Assembly: GCA_964388955.1 (NCBI GenBank)
Contig: CAYMCO010000003.1
Location: 62,001-126,000 of the forward strand
Direction: 5' to 3'
Origin: CAYMCO01 sp964388955
Lineage (GTDB): Bacteria; Chloroflexota; Anaerolineae; Anaerolineales; E44-bin32
DNA length: 64,000 nucleotides
How positions within the stretch are numbered: position 1 is the stretch's first letter; every line of letters starts with the position of its first letter. The notes beneath the pieces were generated by a model. It saw nothing but the letters and a program-made list of their open reading frames with translations, was not told the origin of the DNA and searched no databases. Below, in pieces: positions 42,543-51,529 of the stretch. Position numbers and translations under genes: made by a program.

Positions 42543-43400
42543 ATGGCATCTGACGAAATGAGCCCAAAGCTCGATACTGAAAAGAGCATCATGATCAGGA
42601 TATCGAATGCGATCCGCGGGGCAGCCAGTACATTCGTGATCAGGGGCGGAGCCGAACTGATCCTCCCTGTAGCGGGCGCCGCATTGCTCTGGGAGCTCAT
42701 AGCCCGATCGGGTCTCGTCTCCACCGTCTTCTTCCCGCCGCCGTCCAAGATCGTGGTGACGGTATTTGCTCTTTTTGCCGACGGCAGAATGCAGGAGCAT
42801 CTCATAGTCTCAATGCAGCGGGTTGCACTTGGATTTCTGATAGGCGCAGTTCCAGGTGCGTTTCTCGGGCTTATGATGGGCTGGGTAAGGATTGCTCGCG
42901 TATTCCTTGATCCAATCATTTCGATCATTTATCCCATTCCGCGGATTGCCATACTGCCTCTCTTCTTGATCATATTTGGACTCGGCTCGCCACCGATTAT
43001 CGCGATATCCGCTCTGATATGCTTCTTCCCTGCCACCGTGACGACCTACGGCGGCGTAAAGGGGATCGATCCGAACCTGCCGCTGATGGGGCGGAACATG
43101 GGCGCCTCTAGGATGCAGCTCATCACAAAAATCGCCTTCCCTGCTGCCCTGCCCGGAATGTTTGCGGGCCTGCGTCTGGCTTTGGGTGTTGCCCTCACTG
43201 GTGAGGTCGCGGCGGAGTTTGTCGCCGCGACTACAGGGTTGGGTGCTGAGATCTGGCACTTCTGGCAAATCTACCGCATTGTGGAAATGTATGGCTTCAT
43301 CCTGGTGGTGGCGGTCATCGGCATTCTCCTGGCTTATGGGTTGCTTGAGATCCAGCGCCGTGCGCTCTCATGGGCTGAGGATATCGATATCATGCGCTAG
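42543..43400 (+). CDS. ABC transporter permease (SsuC/TauC/ThiX type)
   Basis: This 285-residue membrane protein with about six helices has the cytoplasmic EAA loop GRNMGASRMQLITKIAFPAALPGMFAGLRLALGVALTGEVAAEF around residues 185-225, which docks the ATPase, and the typical VSMQRVALGFLIGAVPGAFLGLMMGW segment near residue 85. It is separated from the ATPase by three bases and followed after 163 bases by the binding protein. There is no sign of a frameshift. Confidence 0.93.
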   Translation: MASDEMSPKLDTEKSIMIRISNAIRGAASTFVIRGGAELILPVAGAALLWELIARSGLVSTVFFPPPSKIVVTVFALFADGRMQEHLIVSMQRVALGFLIGAVPGAFLGLMMGWVRIARVFLDPIISIIYPIPRIAILPLFLIIFGLGSPPIIAISALICFFPATVTTYGGVKGIDPNLPLMGRNMGASRMQLITKIAFPAALPGMFAGLRLALGVALTGEVAAEFVAATTGLGAEIWHFWQIYRIVEMYGFILVVAVIGILLAYGLLEIQRRALSWAEDIDIMR

Positions 43401-43563
43401 AAGTCCGCCATTCCGGGAAGCCCAGGGACCGAGAGAATCCCGTGGAAGTTCAAGGGAGGTGGCCTATTGGAGAGTGGTGATCGCTGTTTGCGGGCGGAGG
43501 AGAGCCCACCGTATTTCATCAACAAGAGGTTCATTCAAAGGATCATCTGAAGGAGAGAATACA

Positions 43564-44757
43564 ATGAGAATAAGTCGCTCGCGCGTGGTTGGACTGCTTG
43601 TGTTGTCGGCGATTCTGTTGGCCTCCTGCGCACCGGCTACTACGGAGGTTGCCCCGGCGCCGACGCAGGTCGTCGAAGAGCCTACAGCAGTCCCATCAGA
43701 ACCGACAGTCGTTCCTGCCGAGCCGACAGAGGGTGAGGCGCCGGCTGTGGCGGAGGAGCCAACCCCTGTAGCCTTCTCTTGTGAGGGGATGGATATCGTC
43801 AAGGGAACGCTGACGCCGCTGGTCTCCTACGGACATGTCTATGTGGCCATCGAAGAGGGTTTCTTCGAGAAGTACTGCATTCAGAACGAGATTGAGCAGG
43901 TCGGCCTCACAGTTTCATTCCCCTTGGTCGCGGCGGGTGAGTATGACTGGGGGCGTTCATCAAACGGCCCCGGATTCTACAATGCGCTGAATGAGGGGTT
44001 GGAAATTGTAGGCGTTGTTGACCGGCTCACATACACCTGCTCGGGCGACAATGTGCTTGTCATCAGCCCAAAGGCAGAAGAGGAAGGGGTCATAACGTTC
44101 AAAGATCTCAAGGACCGGACAGTGGCGATTTTTGCCCGCGGTTCTCTAAGCGAATACTGGCTTGCACAGCTGCTTGATAGAAACGGAATGACAGAGGAGG
44201 ACATCAACCTAGTGTTCTTGTCTTTCCCGGACATGGCAAGCGCATTGTCAACAGGCCGGATTGATGCGGCCTTTCAGGCCGAGCCGTTGGCGACCAAGAC
44301 CATCCTTGAGGGGACTGCCTTTCCCTTGCTTTACATGGGCCGTGAGTTTTCCGGAATCAACGTTGGCATGATGATGTTCGGAAAGCAATTCCTGGAAAAG
44401 CAGGATGGGGATCTTGCCGTTCGCTGGCTGGCCGCATACCTGGAGGGCGTCCGCTTCGCACAAGATCCGGCAAACCGGGACGAGGTCATTCGAGTCGTCG
44501 CAGAGGCAACGGATGTAGAGCCAGAAGTAGTGGCGGAGATCTACGACAACAAGTTTACCTGGCCCCAGGTAGATCCGAATGGCTATGTGGATGTGGACAA
44601 CATGCTGAGCGGGGCAGGGGAGTTCTTCCTCGGCACCGGGCAAATTGATGAGCTGCCCGCGCCAGAGAAGATCTTCGATCCAACCTATCTGAATAAAGCC
44701 TTGGAGATCGTGGGCACCGTCAATTTTGACGACTACCAACTCTGCAAAGCACCCTAA
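43564..44757 (+). CDS. NMT1/TauA-type substrate-binding lipoprotein
   Basis: This 397-residue protein has signal peptide VVGLLVLSAILLASC with the lipobox Cys near residue 21, then a linker of about 45 residues rich in Pro, Thr, Glu and Val (PAPTQVVEEPTAVPSEPT and so on). The mature domain (SYGHVYVAIEEGFFEKYCI, AGEYDWGRSSNGPGFYNAL, FARGSLSEYWLAQLLDRNGM) is the NMT1/THI5-like fold that binds pyrimidines, sulfonates or similar small molecules. AGGAG lies eight bases before the ATG. The genes next in line suggest the ligand is a ureide, hydantoin or related heterocycle; this is inference. Confidence 0.88.
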   Translation: MRISRSRVVGLLVLSAILLASCAPATTEVAPAPTQVVEEPTAVPSEPTVVPAEPTEGEAPAVAEEPTPVAFSCEGMDIVKGTLTPLVSYGHVYVAIEEGFFEKYCIQNEIEQVGLTVSFPLVAAGEYDWGRSSNGPGFYNALNEGLEIVGVVDRLTYTCSGDNVLVISPKAEEEGVITFKDLKDRTVAIFARGSLSEYWLAQLLDRNGMTEEDINLVFLSFPDMASALSTGRIDAAFQAEPLATKTILEGTAFPLLYMGREFSGINVGMMMFGKQFLEKQDGDLAVRWLAAYLEGVRFAQDPANRDEVIRVVAEATDVEPEVVAEIYDNKFTWPQVDPNGYVDVDNMLSGAGEFFLGTGQIDELPAPEKIFDPTYLNKALEIVGTVNFDDYQLCKAP

Positions 44758-44905
44758 GTAGCCAACCAGAGCAGTAGGAACTGGTTGTGGAGCCGGGTTC
44801 ACGCATGGGGAAAGTTGATGCCCCGGCTCCACAACGCGGGAAGACTGATCCTTTGCATATGCAAGGAGCAATGTCCGGGCGGGTGGGACGGGAGGTAAAT
44901 GGTTC

Positions 44906-45637
44906 ATGCATGATCAGGGTCAGGAGATGTTCTTTCAAAGAGCGGCTCAATTCATGTCCGAGGAAGAAAGTCGTCAGCTGAGAATGGCTGGCATGGGCCG
45001 CAGAGTGGGGTTTGGCAAGGCACCGGCGCTGCTTATCATCGATGTTCAAAACTATATGGTGGGACCGGTGAATGAGAGTGACAAAACTGAATACCCGAGC
45101 GCATGTCAGTCCGCACGGAGCGCCCTGCCTGTGATCGAACGGATCGCCGATGCATTCCGGGCCATCGACCGGCCGGTAATCTATACGCAAAACGTAGCTC
45201 GGAGGGATGGCATGGACATGGGAGTCAAGAGAATCAAGAGAGGGCTCCTTGATATTGATGGCTGGTATCTGGAGGGTACGATCGGCGCTGAGATTGCATC
45301 AGGCCTCGAGCCCAAGCCAGGCGACATCGTCCTCAGAAAGATCAAACCGAGCGCATTCCATGGAACTCCCCTGCTCGGTTTGCTCCTCTTCGCGGGAACC
45401 GACACTGTGGTGGTCACTGGTGGCTCGACCAGCAACTGCATTCGCGCCACGGTGATCGATAGTTTTTCGCACAACTTCAGAACAATTGTGCCATCAGATG
45501 CTGTGTTTGACCGCGTTTCTCTGTCCCATGAGGTCAGTCTCATGGATATCGATAGACAGCTTGGAGATGTTACTACGTCGGATGCAGTGCTCGCAGAGCT
45601 GGCGTCAATAGGCACCTCAATGGGAAAAGGAGCGTAG
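44906..45637 (+). CDS. Isochorismatase-family amidohydrolase (N-carbamoylsarcosine amidase-like)
   Basis: This 243-residue cysteine hydrolase has the catalytic triad Asp46 (LLIIDVQNYM), Lys145 (VLRKIKPSAFHGT) and Cys178 (VVVTGGSTSNCIRATVID). The GGSTSNC-IRA box and the long Met-Gly-rich N-terminus resemble N-carbamoylsarcosine amidase and maleamate amidase more than nicotinamidase. It would release ammonia and CO2 from an N-carbamoyl compound or ammonia from an amide. GGGAGGT lies nine bases upstream. The PuuE-like gene starts six bases after its stop, so they work in the same pathway. Confidence 0.85.
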   Translation: MHDQGQEMFFQRAAQFMSEEESRQLRMAGMGRRVGFGKAPALLIIDVQNYMVGPVNESDKTEYPSACQSARSALPVIERIADAFRAIDRPVIYTQNVARRDGMDMGVKRIKRGLLDIDGWYLEGTIGAEIASGLEPKPGDIVLRKIKPSAFHGTPLLGLLLFAGTDTVVVTGGSTSNCIRATVIDSFSHNFRTIVPSDAVFDRVSLSHEVSLMDIDRQLGDVTTSDAVLAELASIGTSMGKGA

Positions 45638-45643
45638 AGACTG

Positions 45644-46621
45644 ATGAACAACGATCCGCATGACGCATTTTGGCCGCGCCCCAAGGTCGGGCCGCCCCGA
45701 TACCATGTTGGGTATGGGCGGAGAATACCCAGAGTCAGATGGCCAAACGATGCCCGCATCGCCGTGAGCCTCTGTTTCAACATCGAAGAAGGAAGTGAGC
45801 GTTCGATTGCATATGGCGACGGGGTAAATGAACCAAAAGGGGAACAGTATCGCGGATTCCCCGCTGGGGTAAGAGACCTGGCTACCGAGTCGGTTTTCGA
45901 ATACGGCAGCCGAACGGGTGTCTTCCGTGTCCTTCGGCTCCTTGATCAATATGATATTCAATGTACGGCTTTCGCGGCCGCGGTCGCGCTGGCGATCAAT
46001 CCAGACGTGGCAGAATGGCTTATGACGGCGGGGCATGAGATATGCTCCCATGGCTGGCGGTGGAGTGAGCAATGGACGATGACACGCGAGGAGGAAAGAG
46101 AGCGGATTGAGCGGGCTGTACATCTGTTCGAAGAAGTGTGCGGCACTCGGCCAGCTGGTTGGTATAGCCGATGGGGGCCCAGTATCCACACGCGAGAACT
46201 GCTTGTTGAAGCCGGATTCCAGTATGACAGCGACGCGTACAATGACGACCTCCCGTATTTTGTAGACGTAAAGGGGCATGAGCACCTCGTTATTCCCTAT
46301 TCCCAGACATACAATGATGGACGCTTTACGAGCGGCAACTATAGTTCGCCTTCTGACTTTGTCGACTACACACGACGGGCTTTTGATTATCTGTGGGAAG
46401 AGGGCGAGCAATACCCTCGGATGATGTCAATAGGGCTGCATCCCCGGTGGATTGGCCAAGCGGCGCGGGCCCACGCGCTGAGAGAGTTCATTGAATACGC
46501 GCTAAATCGCGGCAAGGTTTGGTTTGCGCGCCGGATTGACATTGCAGATTGGTGGAAGGAACATCACTTGACGTTTGAGCTGGCGGGGAGACGAGATGAA
46601 GTCGAAGAGACAAGACAGTAG
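45644..46621 (+). CDS. PuuE-type polysaccharide deacetylase family hydrolase (allantoinase-like)
   Basis: This 325-residue protein has the NodB-type barrel without the usual extracellular signal. IEEGSERSIAYGDG (about 48) and VFEYGSRTGVFRVLRLLDQY (about 85-104) match the PuuE allantoinase pattern. EICSHGWRWSEQ (about 131) holds the His, RPAGWYSRWGPSIHTRELLVEAGFQYDSDAYNDDLPYF (about 170-207) and SIGLHPRWIGQ (about 264) complete the site. PuuE proteins hydrolyse allantoin to allantoate without being classic metallo-allantoinases. Substrate here could be allantoin or another cyclic ureide. It overlaps AtuA by 26 bases. Confidence 0.85.
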   Translation: MNNDPHDAFWPRPKVGPPRYHVGYGRRIPRVRWPNDARIAVSLCFNIEEGSERSIAYGDGVNEPKGEQYRGFPAGVRDLATESVFEYGSRTGVFRVLRLLDQYDIQCTAFAAAVALAINPDVAEWLMTAGHEICSHGWRWSEQWTMTREEERERIERAVHLFEEVCGTRPAGWYSRWGPSIHTRELLVEAGFQYDSDAYNDDLPYFVDVKGHEHLVIPYSQTYNDGRFTSGNYSSPSDFVDYTRRAFDYLWEEGEQYPRMMSIGLHPRWIGQAARAHALREFIEYALNRGKVWFARRIDIADWWKEHHLTFELAGRRDEVEETRQ

Positions 46622-48005
46622 ACCAGTCAGACTGCTGTCTGCAACCGGTATGCTCGGCACGGGCTATGATGAACGCACACTCCAGCGCGGCCTCGATATG
46701 GGCCTCGACGGAATTGGATGCGACGCGGGGACCTCAGATTCAGGACCATATTTCTTGGGAAGCGGAACCCTTTCTCGTTCACGGAAGGCGCTGAAGCGAG
46801 ACCTTCGCTTGATCATGGTGGGAACCAAGCAGGCTGGTATACCGTTGGTTATCGGATCAGCCATCGCGGCAGGGGCGGATCCGCAGCTGGCCGAAGCGGT
46901 CCGGATTGTACATGAAATTGCAGAAGAGGAAGGATACTCGCCGAAACTTGCGGTCATCCACGGTGAGGTCGACCGCGATTGGTTCATGCAGTCATGGCAG
47001 GATGCTCGGGTCCGGCCTATGCCCGGGGTGCCTGACCTTCGGGAAGGGACCATTGAGGAAACGGTCCGGTTGGTTGCCCAAATGGGGGCTGAACCCTACC
47101 TGAAGGCGTTGAAACACGGCGCAGAAATCATTCTTGCGGGCCGCTCCAGCGACGCAGCGATCTTCTCTGCACTCGCCATGTGGAAGGGAGTTTCTCCAGG
47201 ACCAGCTTGGCATGCGGGAAAGATCCTGGAATGTGGGGCAGCGGCGGCCGTCAGGCGGCTATACCCCGACTGCATCGTTGCCTCCTACCAGGGCGATAGT
47301 TTTACGATTGACATCCCGAATCCAGATATGTCTTGCAGCGTTCTCAGCGTCAGGGCGCACGGCTATTATGAGAATCCCTACGCCACACGGGTCGAAGAAC
47401 CCGGCGGCACCATCGACATGAGCAAGTGCGTTTACCACGAACTCCATGGTGGAGCTGTGCGAGTAGAAGGCTCCCAATTTAGAGCCTCGGCTCCATACCG
47501 GGTCCGCGTGGAAGGATGTCGGCTGGCTGGCTATCGGTCCATTGTGTTCGGCGGCATAAGTGATCCTATCCTACTGGATAATCTCGATAATTTCCTGGAG
47601 ACTTGTCAGGCCCGGATCTATGAGAAGGTAGAGACCAGTTTGGGGGCACGTTTTCCCGATGATTACAGGTTGATCCTCCGGCGCTACGGTTCCCCACTTT
47701 CGAACGAGGTCGATAGCTCAATGACCCATCGGGTCGGCATCCTATACGAGGCAATCGCGTCCACTCAATCGCTGGCCCGGGCTATCGCCGCAATTGCCTT
47801 TCACACTGCACTGCATCACCCTGTTGCTGGATGGCAGGGGCTTGTCAGCAACCTTGCGATTCCGTTTTCCCCATCGGTGATGAACTGTGGGGAAGTATAT
47901 GAATGGACCATCAACCACCTTGTGGAGCTTCGCAGTCCGACTGAGCTATTCAGAACGATTGGTCCACACCGTATTGGAAAGGATACAGTCGATGCGGCTT
48001 GGTGA
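46596..48005 (+). CDS. AtuA-like protein (DUF1446, acyclic terpene utilisation family)
   Basis: This protein of about 469 residues begins SATGMLGTGYDERTLQRGLDMGLDGIGCDAGTSDSGPYFLG, the family signature. GEVDRDW (about 118), ILAGRSSDAAIFSALA (about 178) and ECGAAAA are further markers. The biochemical activity of the family is not established; it is named from a terpene-degradation locus and often sits beside CoA-transferases and MmgE/PrpD genes. It begins inside the PuuE-like gene and ends 14 bases into the DUF4387 gene, so four proteins are translated as a unit. Confidence 0.88.
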   Translation: MKSKRQDSRPVRLLSATGMLGTGYDERTLQRGLDMGLDGIGCDAGTSDSGPYFLGSGTLSRSRKALKRDLRLIMVGTKQAGIPLVIGSAIAAGADPQLAEAVRIVHEIAEEEGYSPKLAVIHGEVDRDWFMQSWQDARVRPMPGVPDLREGTIEETVRLVAQMGAEPYLKALKHGAEIILAGRSSDAAIFSALAMWKGVSPGPAWHAGKILECGAAAAVRRLYPDCIVASYQGDSFTIDIPNPDMSCSVLSVRAHGYYENPYATRVEEPGGTIDMSKCVYHELHGGAVRVEGSQFRASAPYRVRVEGCRLAGYRSIVFGGISDPILLDNLDNFLETCQARIYEKVETSLGARFPDDYRLILRRYGSPLSNEVDSSMTHRVGILYEAIASTQSLARAIAAIAFHTALHHPVAGWQGLVSNLAIPFSPSVMNCGEVYEWTINHLVELRSPTELFRTIGPHRIGKDTVDAAW

Positions 48006-48303
48006 TCTGGCCTCGCTTGTCCGGTCAAAGAACGCGGGTCCCTACATGTTGACAATCGATGTCTTCTTCTCTGATCCGGCCAGCTTCGAATTGGCAATTG
48101 CGTCTAAGGTGATGGAGCCGGAACGAATATCATCCCTATATTCGGTCCCTCTCTCTGAAATCGACACATTTGCGCTTCCGGAGACGCTTTCGGTCAAGAT
48201 TTCGTTCCCGCGAGATGTCCCTTCGGGAGCAGTAGGCGACAATGATGGGTACGGCTGCCAGTACATGGCAAGACTGGCCGCCGAGAGAATCGAAGTGAGC
48301 TGA
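47992..48303 (+). CDS. DUF4387 family protein, AtuA partner
   Basis: This 103-residue protein begins MRLGDLASLVRSKNAGPYMLTIDVFFSD and has PSGAVGDNDGYGCQYMARLA at the end, both conserved in DUF4387. It is usually found directly downstream of or fused to DUF1446/AtuA proteins, and probably forms a complex with it. ATG 47992 overlaps the AtuA stop by 14 bases. Function is unknown. Confidence 0.85.
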   Translation: MRLGDLASLVRSKNAGPYMLTIDVFFSDPASFELAIASKVMEPERISSLYSVPLSEIDTFALPETLSVKISFPRDVPSGAVGDNDGYGCQYMARLAAERIEVS

Positions 48304-48568
48304 CCTGATTGGGCGTGTGGTGCCTGTCACCGGCCTGATCGCTAGCTACTCGATTTTCCAGCCCCATGACCTAGCACCCTGGGACAGGAAGTAACCAAGT
48401 TCAGCGTCATTCCAAGAAAATGTGCAGGATTCCCTCTGAGGATTATTCCCAAGAGCGGCCGCCGGGCGCGGTGGGTGGGCACAATGTGCGAGACGGGCTG
48501 TCCACTAGCTAGATGTCCGCTTCAAAGGCTATCGGATCGCAGGGTCCGCCCGGGAAGGAGCAAGCCAT

Positions 48569-49621
48569 ATGATCACTCACGGTTTGAGAGGACGTGATTT
48601 CATCACCTTGCGTGCCTTTGACAAAGCGGAAATCACCACAATGCTGGAGACCGGGCTGCAGTTGAAAGCAGACCGGGCGGTCCGACGTAGGCACACTGAC
48701 ATTCTCCCTGGCCGGACCTTGATGATGCTGTTCTTTAACCCGTCACTTCGTACCCGCAATAGCTTTGAGGCTGGCATCTTTGAATTGGGCGGGCACGCGC
48801 ATTTCTTGGAACCGTCCGCCACTCGCATTCCGGCTCTGGAGGGAGAGGAAGTAGCTTACAAGACCGAGCGGATTGGAGATGTGGCCCGGGTGCTCTCTCG
48901 CATGGGCGCCGCTATCTCGATTCGCATATTGGGAGACGTCGTGGGCTGGGAATATGACAAAGGCTTGCGCATCATAGAGGAGTTCGCTCGCTGGTCCGAT
49001 GTGCCGGTTATAAACATGGAGGACAATATCTACCATCCGTGTCAGGGCATGGCCGATGCGTTGACGTTGTGGGAGTATTTCGGTAGGGACCTTACGGGCC
49101 GTAAACTTGCGGTTAGCTGGACTTATTCGCCCAGCACCAAAAAGCCGATAGCCCCGCATCATGATTTCATGTATGCTGCCAGCTATTTCGGCCCCGACAT
49201 TGTATTCGCCCATCCGAAGGAATTGCACATAGACCCCGAAATCAGAGACGCAATCCAAGCGAACGTGGAGGCAAACGGGGGTTCGTATGTTGAGGTGGAC
49301 AAAATGGAGGATGCATGCGAGGAGGCCGACGTAGTCTATGCGAAGAATTATGTCTGCCTGGGTTTGTTGCCTCCTGTCACGAATGAACCAAAGCATGAGG
49401 AGATGAAGAGGCTCTTCGATAAGTATAGAGGCTGGATCGCCGATGAGAAGCGGATGAAGCTGGCGAAGCTAGGAGCCTCATACATGCACTGCTTGCCGTG
49501 CGAGCGTGGGTACGAGGTAGCCGACGAAGTACTCGATGGTCCTTGGGGTGCCGCAGCCTTTGATGAGGCAGAGAATCGGTTACATGCTCAGAAGGGTATC
49601 ATGGCCTGCATTATTCCGTAA
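48569..49621 (+). CDS. Aspartate/ornithine carbamoyltransferase superfamily protein (AOTCase-like)
   Basis: This 350-residue protein has the carbamoyl-phosphate motif FFNPSLRTRNSFEAG (Ser59 to Arg63), HPCQGMADALTLWEYFG (about 150), WTYSPSTKKPIAPHHDFM, and YMHCLPCERGYEVADEVLDGP (His307 to Pro310). The FNPSLRTR form and the HCLP context resemble N-acetylornithine / N-succinylornithine transcarbamylases, knotted relatives of OTC, rather than plain ArgF. At the position I recall as the carboxylated lysine in the Xanthomonas enzyme (HCLPLRRNVK) this protein has Glu316. No arginine-biosynthesis gene is near; neighbours are ureide-type hydrolases and adenine deaminase. The acceptor amine or amide is unknown. 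Confidence 0.85.
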   Translation: MITHGLRGRDFITLRAFDKAEITTMLETGLQLKADRAVRRRHTDILPGRTLMMLFFNPSLRTRNSFEAGIFELGGHAHFLEPSATRIPALEGEEVAYKTERIGDVARVLSRMGAAISIRILGDVVGWEYDKGLRIIEEFARWSDVPVINMEDNIYHPCQGMADALTLWEYFGRDLTGRKLAVSWTYSPSTKKPIAPHHDFMYAASYFGPDIVFAHPKELHIDPEIRDAIQANVEANGGSYVEVDKMEDACEEADVVYAKNYVCLGLLPPVTNEPKHEEMKRLFDKYRGWIADEKRMKLAKLGASYMHCLPCERGYEVADEVLDGPWGAAAFDEAENRLHAQKGIMACIIP

Positions 49622-50044
49622 CTTCTGACCGACGCCTGCCAAGGAAACGCGATAGGGGAATCCCCTCCTCAGCGTGAGATGCTGGCCCGCCCGGTTCTGT
49701 CTGATTGTCAGGTAATCGCGGTATGGGGGCGCTTTTCCGGCAACACGCTCAAAGCTACTTGGTCACAGCCTGGGGATGATGGCAAGTGGGTATATCCGTG
49801 TATGCTCGGCGTGTGCTTCCAACCGGTGTTATCGGAGGTTTCCTTTACCCGTCTGACATCTGCCGGAAGGATCGGCGCAATGAACACCACCATGGGATTC
49901 GGTGCATGAAGGGGAAGGCCTCGGCGGCCGCCGGGATGGGGGGCACACGCTTCGTAGAGGAACGGGGCATAAAGGCCTGATTGCTGGGGTAGGTACTGTG
50001 GGCTATCTCGAATCTCTCTCTGCCCTTGGCCCCCATCTCGTCCA
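49622..50044. other. Convergent intergenic region, nothing recognised
   Basis: The 423 bases between the carbamoyltransferase stop and the hairpin contain only short frames of chance character. No gene, tRNA or repeat was found. Confidence 0.45.
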
Positions 50045-50085
50045 GCCAGGGGAAAGCAGAAGGCTGTCTTCCCCTTTCCCCTGGC
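50045..50085 (-). terminator. Hairpin downstream of the orphan BMP gene
   Basis: GCCAGGGGAAAG (50045-50056) and CTTTCCCCTGGC (50074-50085) are perfect 12-base arms around a 17-base loop, 16 bases after the minus-strand BMP stop. No T-run follows on either strand, so it may protect the mRNA 3' end rather than terminate on its own. Confidence 0.55.
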
Positions 50086-50101
50086 GATTGGGATACTTAT
50101 A

Positions 50102-51328
50102 TTACTCCGGAACGCTCTGGCCTTTCATGCCTTCAAGAAGCTGGGGCAGGTACCAGATCTGCTGATCGGTGGCAACCTCACCCTCCGCAAGGTAGGGAGT
50201 GCCGTCCTGCAAGTTGATCGGCCCCGTCCACAGGTTGAGACCGCCCCCCAGCTCAGAGATCATCTTCTCCAAGCTGGCCTTCACGTCATTGCTCAGAGCG
50301 GATCCGAAGGTGAAACCGGCGTAAGAAGTGTCTGGGTCGTTGATATCTGGGTAGGTCGGCCCCTTCCATTGAAAACTTGGTTCCCAGGTCCCGTCGATAT
50401 ATTGCTGAATCTGGTCGCGGTAAAACGGCTTCCAGTTGAAGTATGCTGCGCCGAGGCAGACATCCGGTGCCTCATCGCACGCGTTCTCGAAGTCATAGGC
50501 CACATTCCAGACCTGCTTTCCCGCGTTCTGGGCGGCCTGGGCTTGGATGAGCGCTTCGGTCGTGTCTATGCCAGAGATGACGACGTCGTAACCTTCATTG
50601 TAGAAATTGTCTGCAACTTGGGTGGGATCGGAGGTCACTCCGGGGATGTTGAACCAGAATCCAATCCATGTGACCTCGAACTCAAGGGTCTGTGGATCAT
50701 TTCCCAAATAGCCTTCCCAGCAATACTTCGCCCCAAGGAAAGCCGAAGCCGCCAGACGGCGAGTCTCGTCGTTGATCAGCGGCCCTAGATAGCCAATCTT
50801 GCCAGTCTGGGTTGTCAACGCCGCCGAACAGCCAGCTAGCATCTTGACCGGCTCGATGAACGGCATGACATTGCCCAGATTCGGCAAGCCGACGTAGTTC
50901 TCGCCCTCCTTCCACGCCTGGTCGCCAGAGGCATGAATTACGGTGATCTCCGGGTGATTGGTGGCGAACTCTGTCGCCGAATCCTTCATGTCATCCGAGT
51001 TGAAAATGATCAACTGAGCGCCCTGCGAGACGAGATCCTCGGCCAGTTGATCGGGTGTCGTTCCCGGCCGGTCGGCGGGATTAACCTTGTCGATGTAGAC
51101 CATTTCGGTGCCCGGGATCTTGTCTTGGACATAAAGGCCGGCCTCATAATGGGCCTGGCTCCAGCCATGGTCATTATAGGGGCCAACCATTAGCAGGCCG
51201 AAAGTAGGCCCCCCGGCCATGGGCGCCGCAGTATCTTCGGGCGCTGCCGACGGCGTTGGCGATGCGCATGAGGCGACAATCGCCGCAAGAAGGAAGGCCG
51301 ATACAATACCCCACAGTATTCTCTTCAT
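50102..51328 (-). CDS. BMP family substrate-binding lipoprotein, orphan
   Basis: This 408-residue protein has signal peptide ILWGIVSAFLLAAIVASC with the lipobox Cys near residue 21 and a Pro/Ala/Thr linker. BMP features are PTFGLLMVGPYNDHGWSQAHYEAGLYVQDK, VSQGAQLIIFNSDDMKDSATEFA, GYLGPLINDETRRLAASAFLGA, and EGYDVVISGIDTTEALIQAQ. It is longer than the BMP protein at 14540 and only distantly related. ATG 51328 follows GGAGGA. No ATPase or permease is adjacent, so it may share those at 15882-19424 or lie apart from its own. It follows adenine deaminase 2 on the same strand. Confidence 0.85.
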   Translation of the reverse strand: MKRILWGIVSAFLLAAIVASCASPTPSAAPEDTAAPMAGGPTFGLLMVGPYNDHGWSQAHYEAGLYVQDKIPGTEMVYIDKVNPADRPGTTPDQLAEDLVSQGAQLIIFNSDDMKDSATEFATNHPEITVIHASGDQAWKEGENYVGLPNLGNVMPFIEPVKMLAGCSAALTTQTGKIGYLGPLINDETRRLAASAFLGAKYCWEGYLGNDPQTLEFEVTWIGFWFNIPGVTSDPTQVADNFYNEGYDVVISGIDTTEALIQAQAAQNAGKQVWNVAYDFENACDEAPDVCLGAAYFNWKPFYRDQIQQYIDGTWEPSFQWKGPTYPDINDPDTSYAGFTFGSALSNDVKASLEKMISELGGGLNLWTGPINLQDGTPYLAEGEVATDQQIWYLPQLLEGMKGQSVPE

Positions 51329-51529
51329 GTCAAGTATCCTCCGTATCAATTGCAGACTTGGTTTTGACTCACATGGAGTTCATCGCTCCGAGCATTCCAC
51401 GACTCCGTTGAAACTGGACAAACCGCCCGCCGTCACCTCCTGTAATCCCATTCGGGTAGCCACCTGTGACATTCCTCCCGCAGGAAGTTGGAGAGGAGTC
51501 GGTCAGTCATCAGCGCTCCATTCGGATGG
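51329..51529 (-). other. Spacer between adenine deaminase 2 and the orphan BMP gene
   Basis: The 201 bases carry no gene. A separate promoter or processing site for the BMP gene is likely but no clear hexamers were seen. Confidence 0.35.
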
